This document shows, one piece after another, positions 53,745 through 61,241 of a stretch of DNA of 64,000 nt (the first letter of the stretch is position 1; each line of letters starts with the position of its first letter). The position numbers and the translations under genes are program-made. The stretch comes from Planctomycetota bacterium. GTDB lineage: Bacteria; Planctomycetota; PLA2. A model generated the notes under the pieces. It was not told the origin of the DNA. It did not search any database and saw nothing but the letters and a program-made list of their open reading frames with translations. Location of the stretch: the NCBI GenBank assembly GCA_021776735.1, contig JAJFFH010000040.1, positions 248,001 through 312,000 on the forward strand, read 5' to 3'.

Positions 53745-56387
53745 CTACTTCGGCCTGCGGATGTCGATGTCCGACGCTCGCTTGAGGTCGATGCCGTCTT
53801 TTTTGACCAGGAACACGACGTGCTTGAAGCGCACCTGGGCCGGCCAGCCCTTCGCCGAGACCTTCACGCGCCCGAAAACGTCCACAAGCTCCCTGCCGGC
53901 TTCGTAGACCAGCCGCCGCGCCTCGACTTTCGTGGCGCGCTTGCCGCGGGAGGTAATCACGACTCCGCGGTCGGCGACCAGCCGTCGGGCTCGCCACCGG
54001 GGAGAGGCTGGCGCGGACGGCGCACGCGGGGGCGCCTTTTCGTCCAGCCGCTCGAGTTCGATCCGTGCCCGACCCGCGAGGACGGTCAACAACAGCTTGC
54101 CGTCCTTGCCGTAGCCGGACACCGTCACGCCGCCCGGGATCTCCAGGGCGTTTGCGGTGAAGCGTGCGGTGCCGCGCAGCGCCATGACCCAGCGGGCGAA
54201 GTCGCCCTTCGCCGAGTTCATGGCCAGCACCGCCTCGCCGACCGTGCGTACCTCGGAGACGTCGCCGTCCGTCAGCTTCGCCTCGAGGTGCTGCGCTTCG
54301 ATGAACGCGCCGGAACCCCTGCCCAGCCGCGCCGGTTTGCCGGTGAGCGTGAGCACTTGGCCCGCGAGTTCGGCTCGGTCGGCCTGAAGCGTTTCGCCGG
54401 CGGGTCCGGTCGCCCGCACGGGACCCAGGGCCGTCACCTGTTCCGGCAACGCCCCGCTTTTTTTGGGCAAGACCCCCTCGGCCCGTGCGCAGGAGAACTC
54501 CCAAAACCCGCTCGGCGCGTCTGTGACGCGCTTGGCCGTTTCCTTGGGGCGCGCCCGCACGAAGACGTCTCCCTCAGCGACGAACCGCCGGTTCGAGTCG
54601 AGGTGAAATGACCGGGCGCGCAACGTCGTGTTCTTACCGGCCGACAGAGTGGCCGGGGCGCCGAATGCGCGCGTGCCCGATGGCTCGTGCACGATTTTTT
54701 GGCCGCGGAACATGCGATCGCGCAAGCGCAGGACCACGTCGCCGTCGGCCGTGAACCGGGCGAGCTTTCCCTGGCGGATCTCGACCACCATGGCCTGCGC
54801 CCGGAACGTGGAGTCCTCCTCGACAAATGCGTGCACATCGTGCTCCGCGCGCAACACCTTGAGGCCGGGCTCGATGTGCGCCCGGATCGGCCCACGCGCG
54901 CTGAGGCGGAGTCGCCCGCGGGTGCCCTCGCCGAGCGCGCCGAGCCGCCCGTCGGCGACGTGCTCGAGGCGCCGCGCACCGTGGACGACGATGTCGAAGA
55001 CGTCCTTGCCGCCCCCCCGGGCCGGGCTCCCGCGGACCTCGATCCGGTCGGCTTGTACAAGTGCGTCCGGCGTGGTTACCGCAACGGCGCCGGCCAGGTC
55101 GATGTCTCCGGACGCGGCGACAAACGTCAGCGTGCGGGCCCGCAGCGTGCCGCCGCCGTTGCGGTCGGTCGCGCCGAGCCCGCCCTCGAAGCGGAGTTCC
55201 TCCAGCGTCACGCCGCCCGGCTTTGCAGCGGTGCCGCGCCGCAGCAGTACCGTCGCGCGCCCGGCGCGCACATCGACGACTCGTTCTCCCAGGCCCAAGA
55301 CAGGCAGCGCGCCGCGCCGTACCGCGTGCAGCGGGCCCTTGCAGGAGATGCGGTGGTCGCCCTCGAAGGTGACGCGTGACAGGGAGAGAAACTCGACGCC
55401 GCGCGTGCGGAGCGGGTCCAGATCGAACCGGACGTTGCCCTCGAGGACGATGCGGTCGAGCTGGTAGTTCCCGGTTCGGCCGCGGCCCGCGCTCCGCCCG
55501 GAACGTTCCGCGCCAGCAGAGCGAACGAGGCGCGCGGTCAGGCGCCGGCAGGTTGCCGTGCCGAGCGGGTGCTCGAGCTTGGCGCCGTCCTCGATCGACA
55601 TGACCAGGATCCCGGCGTCCTCGTCACGGGTCACGGTGACCGAACCGTTCGTTGTAAGCAGGGCCGGCCCGCGCGCGGTACGAACGGTGGCGCGCACGGC
55701 GGCTCGGATCCGGACCCGGCCGAACTCGACGTCGGCGTCCAGGCCCTGGCCCCGTACCTCAAGTTCCTTGTCCGGCATCCGAAACACGACCGTGCCGTTC
55801 GAGGCCGCGCGCCGGTTTGTCAGGTCGAGCTGCGCCCCGTCGAGCTGTGCGATTTCGCGACCGCCGGCATCGCGCACCACGACGCGCCCAAGGAGTCTCG
55901 CGGTTTTCGCCGTCGTCGTGCCCTTGCGCACGAGCGCCGGGAGGTCGCCCGCGAGAGCGTCCGCCTCCAGCGTAAGCTTGAGCGGCACATGTTCGCCGCC
56001 CTCATCGGGCGCACTCCTCCCGGGCTCGTCCCTCTCTGGCGCATCCCTCCTGGGGGTGTCGTCTTTGGGGCCACCGAACACGGCGCAGGTCACGCCCTCC
56101 ATTTGCGGCGTGCCGTCGGCCCGCGCCAGCTCCTGGACGTGGAAGTAAAACCGGATACGGCCCTCCCGCGAAAGCCGAATTGCGATGTCGCGCAGCTCTC
56201 GCACCTTGCCGGCGAATGGCGTGGCACCGGTTTCGTCGGCGAAGTCCTTGCCCGAGAGCACGGCCTGCCCCCGCGCCGGATCGGTACCGGCCGGGAGTTC
56301 CGCCGTGACGGCGTCGGGGTCGCTCAGCCACCAGAGCAGCGTGGCGAGCGGCAAGAAGAAAGCGAAAAAAACGAGCAGGGCTCTCAA
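53745..56387 (-). CDS. Very large LptC/OstA-like periplasmic protein
   Basis: An 880-residue protein. An N-terminal membrane anchor (LLVFFAFFLPLATLLWWL, about residues 4-21) precedes many stacked beta strands. LptC, the LPS-bridge component, is usually about 190 residues, with one jelly-roll. Here several OstA/LptA-like segments are seen, e.g. EFLSLSRVTFEGDHRISCKG, LVQADRIEVRGSP, STFRAQAMVVEIRQG, GETLQADRAELAGQVLTLTG and KVEARRLVYEAGRELVDVFG, with the recurring A-x-R-x-x-x/L-T-G pattern. It follows kdsC by nine bases in the Kdo/LPS operon, so a role in LPS transport is inferred. Confidence 0.7.
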   Translation of the reverse strand: MRALLVFFAFFLPLATLLWWLSDPDAVTAELPAGTDPARGQAVLSGKDFADETGATPFAGKVRELRDIAIRLSREGRIRFYFHVQELARADGTPQMEGVTCAVFGGPKDDTPRRDAPERDEPGRSAPDEGGEHVPLKLTLEADALAGDLPALVRKGTTTAKTARLLGRVVVRDAGGREIAQLDGAQLDLTNRRAASNGTVVFRMPDKELEVRGQGLDADVEFGRVRIRAAVRATVRTARGPALLTTNGSVTVTRDEDAGILVMSIEDGAKLEHPLGTATCRRLTARLVRSAGAERSGRSAGRGRTGNYQLDRIVLEGNVRFDLDPLRTRGVEFLSLSRVTFEGDHRISCKGPLHAVRRGALPVLGLGERVVDVRAGRATVLLRRGTAAKPGGVTLEELRFEGGLGATDRNGGGTLRARTLTFVAASGDIDLAGAVAVTTPDALVQADRIEVRGSPARGGGKDVFDIVVHGARRLEHVADGRLGALGEGTRGRLRLSARGPIRAHIEPGLKVLRAEHDVHAFVEEDSTFRAQAMVVEIRQGKLARFTADGDVVLRLRDRMFRGQKIVHEPSGTRAFGAPATLSAGKNTTLRARSFHLDSNRRFVAEGDVFVRARPKETAKRVTDAPSGFWEFSCARAEGVLPKKSGALPEQVTALGPVRATGPAGETLQADRAELAGQVLTLTGKPARLGRGSGAFIEAQHLEAKLTDGDVSEVRTVGEAVLAMNSAKGDFARWVMALRGTARFTANALEIPGGVTVSGYGKDGKLLLTVLAGRARIELERLDEKAPPRAPSAPASPRWRARRLVADRGVVITSRGKRATKVEARRLVYEAGRELVDVFGRVKVSAKGWPAQVRFKHVVFLVKKDGIDLKRASDIDIRRPK
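54260..54272 (-). repeat. Variant short dispersed repeat copy in the LptC/OstA-like gene
   Basis: Minus-strand ACGGACGGCGACG (one base from the usual word), after GCGAAGCTG; codes KLTDGDV. Confidence 0.55.
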
Positions 56388-56396
56388 GGCGAACCG

Positions 56397-56903
56397 TCAG
56401 AACTTTGCGAGCGCCTCGTCCCAGCGCCCCATGCGCCGGAGCAGGTGCTCGCAGAGGTCGCGAACAGCGCCGCGCCCGCCCGGGCGATCGGCGACGAAGT
56501 CGGCCACAGCGCGCACTTCGGTGTGGGCGTCGGCGGGCGCCGCGGCCAGCCCCACGCAGCGCAGCGCCGGAAGATCAACGAGGTCGTCGCCCATGTAGGC
56601 TGCCTGGCCGGCTGCAAGTCCGAACTCGTCCAGGAGCAGGGCCAGCCCTGCCCGCTTGTCTCCCTGGCCCTGGACCACGCGGGCCAGGCCGAGCTCCTCG
56701 GCCCGGCGCTCCACGGCTTGCGAGCGGCGGCCGGTCAGCAGCGCGACTTTCACGCCCGCATCTTGCAGCATGCGCAACCCGAGTCCGTCACAAGCGTGAA
56801 ACGACTTCAGCTCGCCGCCGTCCGGTGTCAGGACAAAGGTGCCGTCGGTCAGGACCCCATCGACGTCGAGAATGAGCAGGCGGATGTCTGCCGGATCGGT
56901 CAC
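56397..56903 (-). CDS. kdsC: 3-deoxy-D-manno-octulosonate 8-phosphate phosphatase KdsC
   Basis: A 168-residue HAD-superfamily phosphatase producing Kdo. The nucleophile motif LLILDVDGVLTDG (Asp at 13 and 15) and the substrate-binding FHACDGLGLRML are typical KdsC. LTGRRSQAVERRAEELG and YMGDDLVDLPALRCVGLAAAPADA carry the later HAD motifs (Lys is part of GDKRAGLALLL). The GTG at 56903 overlaps the kdsD stop (GTGA). The size is normal for the phosphatase family without the cap. Confidence 0.93.
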   Translation of the reverse strand: MTDPADIRLLILDVDGVLTDGTFVLTPDGGELKSFHACDGLGLRMLQDAGVKVALLTGRRSQAVERRAEELGLARVVQGQGDKRAGLALLLDEFGLAAGQAAYMGDDLVDLPALRCVGLAAAPADAHTEVRAVADFVADRPGGRGAVRDLCEHLLRRMGRWDEALAKF

Positions 56904-57874
56904 GCGCTGAACCCCGCCCGAAGCAGATCCTGAACGTCGAGCAGCCCGACGTAGGTCCCCTGTTCGTCCACGACCGGCAGCTCGTCGAACGCATGCTCCT
57001 GCATCGCGTGCCACGCCTCGGCGGCCAACTGATCGACGCGCGCCGTCAGCGGGTCGCGGGTCATGACGTCGTCGATGGGGCGGTCGAGAAAGGTCGGATC
57101 CCGCAGCAGCCACCGACGAACATCGCCGTCCGTCAGCAACCCCACAAGTTGATCCGCCTCGTCGGCGACGGGCAGCGCGCCGGGCCGTCGCCCGAGCCCC
57201 CCGGCGGCGACAAGCGCTTCCCTCGTGCCGGTTCCGAGCCGCGCCGGCGGCGCACTGGTCTGGTCCTGGTCCAGCACCTCGCCGACGGTCAGCAGTTGTC
57301 GTCCGAGGGCGCCGCCGGGGTGATAGAGCGCGTACTCCTCTACGGTGAAGTTGCGGAGTTTGGCGACGGTCATTACGAGTGCGTCGCCCAGGGCGAGCTG
57401 CGCCGTGGTCGACGTCGTCGGGGCGAGGCCGACCGGGCATGCTTCGGGAAGCGCACCGGTCAGTAGGAGGCCGTCCGCGTGGCGGGCGAGCGGGGACTCG
57501 GCATCGCGCGTCATCGCGAGGAGCCCGGCGCCAATGCGTTTCACTCCGGGGATCACCCGCAGGATCTCCTCGTTGGCACCGGAGTTCGACAGCGCGAGCA
57601 CGAGATCTTTGGGTCCGACCCGGCCGAGATCCCCGTGGCTGGCCTCGGCGGGATGCAGGAAGAACGACGGGGTGCCGACCGACGCCAGAGTGGCGCTGAT
57701 CTTTTGGGCGATGATGCCCGACTTGCCCATGCCGGTGCAGACCACCTGTCCCTCGCACCGCAGCACGCGTTCGACGGCCTCGACGAAGCGCGGCCCGATC
57801 TGGCCGTGCAGCGCGGCGACGGCCTCGGCCTCGAGGCGAATGACTTCGCGCGCGTACGGAACCGGATCAGTCAC
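56900..57874 (-). CDS. kdsD: Arabinose-5-phosphate isomerase KdsD (KpsF/GutQ family)
   Basis: A 324-residue isomerase that makes arabinose-5-phosphate for Kdo. The N-terminal SIS domain has CTGMGKSGIIAQKISATLAS, HPAEASHGDLGRV, LSNSGANEEIL and GLAPTTSTTAQLALGDAL. Two CBS domains cover about residues 210-324: VGLLTDGDVRRWLLRD and HAFDELPVVDEQGTYVGLLD. The LLTDGD word in CBS 1 is native to the family and coincides with a dispersed-repeat copy. The start overlaps the M50 protease stop by eight bases. Confidence 0.93.
   Translation of the reverse strand: MTDPVPYAREVIRLEAEAVAALHGQIGPRFVEAVERVLRCEGQVVCTGMGKSGIIAQKISATLASVGTPSFFLHPAEASHGDLGRVGPKDLVLALSNSGANEEILRVIPGVKRIGAGLLAMTRDAESPLARHADGLLLTGALPEACPVGLAPTTSTTAQLALGDALVMTVAKLRNFTVEEYALYHPGGALGRQLLTVGEVLDQDQTSAPPARLGTGTREALVAAGGLGRRPGALPVADEADQLVGLLTDGDVRRWLLRDPTFLDRPIDDVMTRDPLTARVDQLAAEAWHAMQEHAFDELPVVDEQGTYVGLLDVQDLLRAGFSA
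57121..57133 (-). repeat. Dispersed-repeat word in the CBS domain of kdsD
   Basis: Minus-strand ACGGACGGCGATG, in frame as LTDGDVRR. This peptide is conserved in KpsF-type CBS domains, so this copy can be explained by protein conservation alone. Confidence 0.4.
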
Positions 57875-58508
57875 GGGAGGGGCCGGCTCCCTGGAGGTTT
57901 TCGAGTAGCAGCATGATCGCGAGAAGAACCCCGATCGTCAGTCCGTACAGGTGTGCAACATACGCCATCGCCCCGGCCGTGCCGATCGAGATCACGCGGA
58001 CGATGCTGGCGGCACGGTAGCCGCCAAGGGCCGCCGCGAGCACTGCGCGCAAGGCTTGGCCTCCGTCGAGCGGCCAGATGGGGAGCAGGTTCAGCGCGCT
58101 CCAGATCAGATTGATCCAGAGCACTTGTCCGAGAAATGTCAGGAACAGGGGGTGGCTTGGCTCCGTGTACCTGGCCACGAGCCAGGTGGCCCCCGCGAGC
58201 GCGAATCCAAACAGCGGGCCCATGATCGAGATCCCGAACTGCTTGCCGCGGTGGTAGACCGGGCCGTGAATGCAGAGCCCGCCCATCATCCAGAGCAGGA
58301 CGGTGCTGCTGCCGCCGCCGAGCCAGCGGACCGCGAAGACATGGCCGAACTCGTGGACGAGAAGCGACAAGACCACGGCAATGCACCAGGTCGCCGCCCC
58401 CGCGGCGCTGTCGCCCATGAAGTAGTAGAGCGCCAACAGCACCAGGAACCCGCCCGTCGCGTAGACGTCGGTGCCGAACAGCCGGCCAATCTGAAAACCC
58501 CGCGGCAT
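57867..58508 (-). CDS. M50-family (site-2-type) intramembrane metalloprotease
   Basis: A 213-residue membrane protein with about five to six helices. HEFGH (residues 52-56) is the zinc-binding helix, and NLLPIWPLDGGQALRAVL near residue 143 provides the third ligand aspartate (LDGG). Topology places HEFGH in the second helix, as in the minimal site-2 protease core. No PDZ domain is seen. It precedes kdsD-kdsC-lptC with an eight-base overlap, suggesting membrane or envelope stress regulation, although this is inference. Confidence 0.85.
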   Translation of the reverse strand: MPRGFQIGRLFGTDVYATGGFLVLLALYYFMGDSAAGAATWCIAVVLSLLVHEFGHVFAVRWLGGGSSTVLLWMMGGLCIHGPVYHRGKQFGISIMGPLFGFALAGATWLVARYTEPSHPLFLTFLGQVLWINLIWSALNLLPIWPLDGGQALRAVLAAALGGYRAASIVRVISIGTAGAMAYVAHLYGLTIGVLLAIMLLLENLQGAGPSRD

Positions 58509-58566
58509 CCTGCCGACAGTGTAGACGCTCCGGGAAAACTCCCTGCGCGGGCGTATACTCCGGCCT

Positions 58567-59352
58567 GTGGCGCAAGGCGCGGACTATCGGGTCGATCTGT
58601 CGATCTATCATGGACCTCTGGATCTCCTGCTCTACCTGATCCGTGAGCGGGAGGTGGACATCCACGACATCCCGATCGCGGACATCACGGAGCAGTATCT
58701 GGCCCACCTGGACGTTGTGCGCCGCATCGACGTGGACCGGGCCGGCGATTTCATGCTGATGGCGGCGACCTTGATGCTGATCAAGAGCCGAACCCTGCTG
58801 CCGCGGCCGGACGACGACGGCGACGACTTCGACGAGGATCTCGACCCGCGCACGGACCTGGTGCGTCAGCTCCTCGAGTACAAGCGCTTCAAGGACGCCG
58901 GGCGGGATCTCGACGGGCGCGCCGCGGACCGGTCGTTGCGCCACGAAACCGGCTTGCGGCCGCCGACGCCCGAAGCGCCCGATGCCGGCAAGCTGCTCGA
59001 GGATCTCGGGCTCGACGATCTTCTGCTCGCGTTCGAGCGGATGATGCGCGAGACCCTGGCCGATGTCGATCACCAGGTATTCGGCGAGGTTCTGCCCATG
59101 CGGGAGATCGCGGGCTACGTCACTGCGGAACTGGGCCGTGCCGGCGGCGAGGTTCTGTTTCGCGACCTGTTCTTGGAACGCCGCGACCGGTTCTACATAG
59201 TGTCGGTGTTTCTGTGCCTCCTCGAAATGCTCAAGGCGGGGCAGATCGAGGTCGATACCGGCCGGGATATCGTTGACCTGAAGGTCCGGCGTCGGGACCC
59301 GGGCGCGGACCCGGATCCGGCACCGCCGGGACCGGTCAACCGGCTCCCGTGA
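58567..59352 (+). CDS. scpA: Segregation and condensation protein A (ScpA)
   Basis: A 261-residue kleisin partner of SMC. LSIYHGPLDLLLYLIREREVDIHDIPIADITEQYL is the ScpA N-terminal signature (split here: it begins YHGPLDLLLYLI). LMLIKSRTLLPRP lies near residue 80, with an acidic linker after it and a C-terminal winged-helix-like segment (DLFLERRDRFYIVSVFLCLLE). The start is GTG at 58567. Its stop overlaps the GTG of fmt by four bases (GTGA). scpB and smc are not present in the window. Confidence 0.9.
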   Translation: MAQGADYRVDLSIYHGPLDLLLYLIREREVDIHDIPIADITEQYLAHLDVVRRIDVDRAGDFMLMAATLMLIKSRTLLPRPDDDGDDFDEDLDPRTDLVRQLLEYKRFKDAGRDLDGRAADRSLRHETGLRPPTPEAPDAGKLLEDLGLDDLLLAFERMMRETLADVDHQVFGEVLPMREIAGYVTAELGRAGGEVLFRDLFLERRDRFYIVSVFLCLLEMLKAGQIEVDTGRDIVDLKVRRRDPGADPDPAPPGPVNRLP

Positions 59353-60290
59353 GCGTCGAGACGGCCTTCCTGGGCTCCGGCCCTCTTGGGCGCGCGATGT
59401 TGCGGGCGCTTTGTGACGCGGGCACGCCGCCGGCGATCGTGGTTTCGCAGCCTCCGCGGCGGCGGCGGCGCAGGGGCCGCGCAGAGCCGACGCCCGTGCA
59501 CGCCTTCGCGATCGAGCAAGCGCTCGCGGTCCATCTGCCCGAGAACGTAAACACGGCGGACTCCCTGGGCGTGCTGCGCTCCGCCGCGGCGGAGCTGTTT
59601 GTGGTGGCGGAGTACGGCCAGATCTTGAAGCAGGCGCTGCTCGATATCCCGCCCCGAGGGACGATCAACGTCCACACGTCGCTGCTTCCGCGTTGGCGCG
59701 GCGCGACCCCGATCGCGGCCGCCATTCTGGCTGGCGACAGCGAGACCGGCGTGACCATTCAGCGGACGGTGCGCGCGCTCGACGCCGGACCGGTCCTCCA
59801 TCAGGTCATGACCGCGATTGCGCCTGACGAGACCAGGACATCGCTCACGCGCAAGCTCGAGAAGCTCGGCGCGCAGGCGCTGGGCGAGGTTCTGGCGCGC
59901 TTTGCGGCGGGCGAGGATCCGCCCGGCACGCCTCAAGACGACAGCCTCGTGGTTGTCTGCCGCCGCCTCAAGCCGGCGGACGGCCGCATCGACTGGAGCG
60001 CGCCGGCGGCGCAGATCGAGCGCCAAATCCGGGCGTACCATCCGGGGCCGGGCGCGCACACCGTCCTCGATCGGAATCCGGAGCTGCCCCTCGACCTGCG
60101 AGCCGCCCGTGCCCTGCCGGGCGAGGGCGAGCCCGGGCGCGTCCTGGCGACGGGCCGCGACCACTTCGATGTCGGCACCGGGGAGGGCGTCTTGTCCGTG
60201 ACGCGGGTCTTGCCTGCTTCCCGCAAGGAAATGGACGCCCGGGCGTTTCTAAACGGGGTTCGGCTTCAGAGCGGGGAGCGGTTTCGATGA
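59349..60290 (+). CDS. fmt: Methionyl-tRNA formyltransferase
   Basis: A 313-residue enzyme that formylates initiator Met-tRNA. The start is GTG, coupled to scpA. The N-terminal domain has AFLGSGPLGRAMLRAL, VVAEYGQILKQALLDIPP and the formyl-folate motif NVHTSLLPRWRGATPIAAAI (SLLPRWRG). GDSETGVTIQRTVRALDAGPVL is the catalytic loop, with the conserved Asp in MDAG replaced in context as LDAG. The C-terminal OB domain begins near residue 200. Deformylase (def) is not adjacent, unlike in many genomes. Confidence 0.93.
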   Translation: MSVETAFLGSGPLGRAMLRALCDAGTPPAIVVSQPPRRRRRRGRAEPTPVHAFAIEQALAVHLPENVNTADSLGVLRSAAAELFVVAEYGQILKQALLDIPPRGTINVHTSLLPRWRGATPIAAAILAGDSETGVTIQRTVRALDAGPVLHQVMTAIAPDETRTSLTRKLEKLGAQALGEVLARFAAGEDPPGTPQDDSLVVVCRRLKPADGRIDWSAPAAQIERQIRAYHPGPGAHTVLDRNPELPLDLRAARALPGEGEPGRVLATGRDHFDVGTGEGVLSVTRVLPASRKEMDARAFLNGVRLQSGERFR

Positions 60291-60874
60291 CCCTTGCGCC
60301 GTACGTCCTGGCCCTCGCGTGCGCGAGCGTCTTGGCGGGCTGCATGTCCGTGGATCCGCCGACCCATCCGCTGCGACTCGAGGGCTATCCGGGCGCCCCG
60401 ATCGAGCCGGGCCTGTTCCCGCTCGCGCCCGGCACGCGCTGGACGTTTCGCGACAAGCACAGCGGCGCGGAACTGGTCTTGGCGCTGGAGCAGGTCCCGC
60501 AACAGGCCCCGGAAGGCGGCGCGGGCGGGCTGGTCCTCACGGGCCGGAGCGCAGGGCTCGTGCACGTTCGTGTGGCGGATGGGTTCTTGGAGTTGCTGCA
60601 CGACGGCGATGTCGTGGAACGGCCCCTGAAGGTCGAAGGAGTGGCGGGGGACGCCTGGACGGGCGCCGGGGCGAGCTACCGGGTCTTTGGCTACGACCGG
60701 CTCGAGATTCTCGGCCAGGAGCGCCGCGCGCTGGTCGTCGCCGCCGATCGGGGCGAGGTCCGCGACCTGTTTTGGTTCGCGCGGGGCCTCGGCTGGATCC
60801 GCTTTCGCACGGAGCGGCAGGGACGCGTGATCCGCGACGCCGTACTGGTGGCGTTTTCGCCCGGCCGAAATTGA
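60287..60874 (+). CDS. Small lipoprotein of unknown function
   Basis: A 195-residue protein. VLALACASVLAGC is a lipoprotein signal with the cysteine at about residue 19. The mature part has an FPLAPGTRWTFRDK opening common to small bacterial lipoproteins and a beta-rich body. The start overlaps the fmt stop by four bases (ATGA). A copy of the short word in variant form (60601-60611) codes HDGDV. No catalytic motif. Confidence 0.7.
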   Translation: MTLAPYVLALACASVLAGCMSVDPPTHPLRLEGYPGAPIEPGLFPLAPGTRWTFRDKHSGAELVLALEQVPQQAPEGGAGGLVLTGRSAGLVHVRVADGFLELLHDGDVVERPLKVEGVAGDAWTGAGASYRVFGYDRLEILGQERRALVVAADRGEVRDLFWFARGLGWIRFRTERQGRVIRDAVLVAFSPGRN

Positions 60875-60911
60875 CCCCGCCGGGATTGCGGGGTACAACG
60901 ACTGGCTCCCC

Positions 60912-61037
60912 ATGAAGATCAAGCGCAGGAACTCGAATGTCAAACTTCGCCGCCTTGGCTTCCGGGCCCGGATGAAGACGCGCAACGGTCGCAAGATCGT
61001 GAACCGCCGCCGCAAGATCCGCGGCACGTTTCCCTAG
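60912..61037 (+). CDS. rpmH: 50S ribosomal protein bL34
   Basis: A 41-residue, strongly basic protein whose core GFRARMKTRNGRKIVNRRR is the bL34 signature (GFRxRMxTxxGRxVxxxRR). The first residues MKIKRRNSN are unlike the usual MKRTFQPS start, but resemble the MKxKxRNSN-type start I recall from some planctomycetes. In many bacteria rpmH begins the rpmH-rnpA-yidC string near dnaA. Here it is 12 kb from dnaA, after a lipoprotein gene, and rnpA does not follow. Gap to the lipoprotein gene is 37 bases. Confidence 0.9.
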   Translation: MKIKRRNSNVKLRRLGFRARMKTRNGRKIVNRRRKIRGTFP

Positions 61038-61058
61038 CAGGGCTACTGGCGGCTACTG

Positions 61059-61084
61059 GCGCCAACATCTGACGATGTTGGCGC
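61059..61084 (+). terminator. Hairpin after rpmH
   Basis: GCGCCAACATC and GATGTTGGCGC are perfect 11-base inverted repeats around a TGAC loop, 22 bases past the rpmH stop. There is no U-run after it, so intrinsic termination is only possible. Just upstream, GGCTACTGGC occurs twice in tandem (61041-61060). Confidence 0.55.
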
Positions 61085-61115
61085 ACGGCGTGCTGGGTGC
61101 GGGGTCGCTACGGGG

Positions 61116-61127
61116 ATCGCCGTCCGT
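61116..61127 (-). repeat. Intergenic short dispersed repeat copy
   Basis: ATCGCCGTCCGT between rpmH and the kinase gene; flanks GGGG and TCCTTGCC resemble the copies at 10655 and 41545. It is the one exact copy outside coding sequence. Confidence 0.65.
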
Positions 61128-61241
61128 TCCTTGCCTCGGGATCGTTCTGCGTGGACCGCGCGGCACCAAAGATGCGACTAATCGCCGCGACTAGTTGCGA
61201 GGCTGGTTTCGTGTGGTCGCATTGGTCTATGATTTGGGGCG

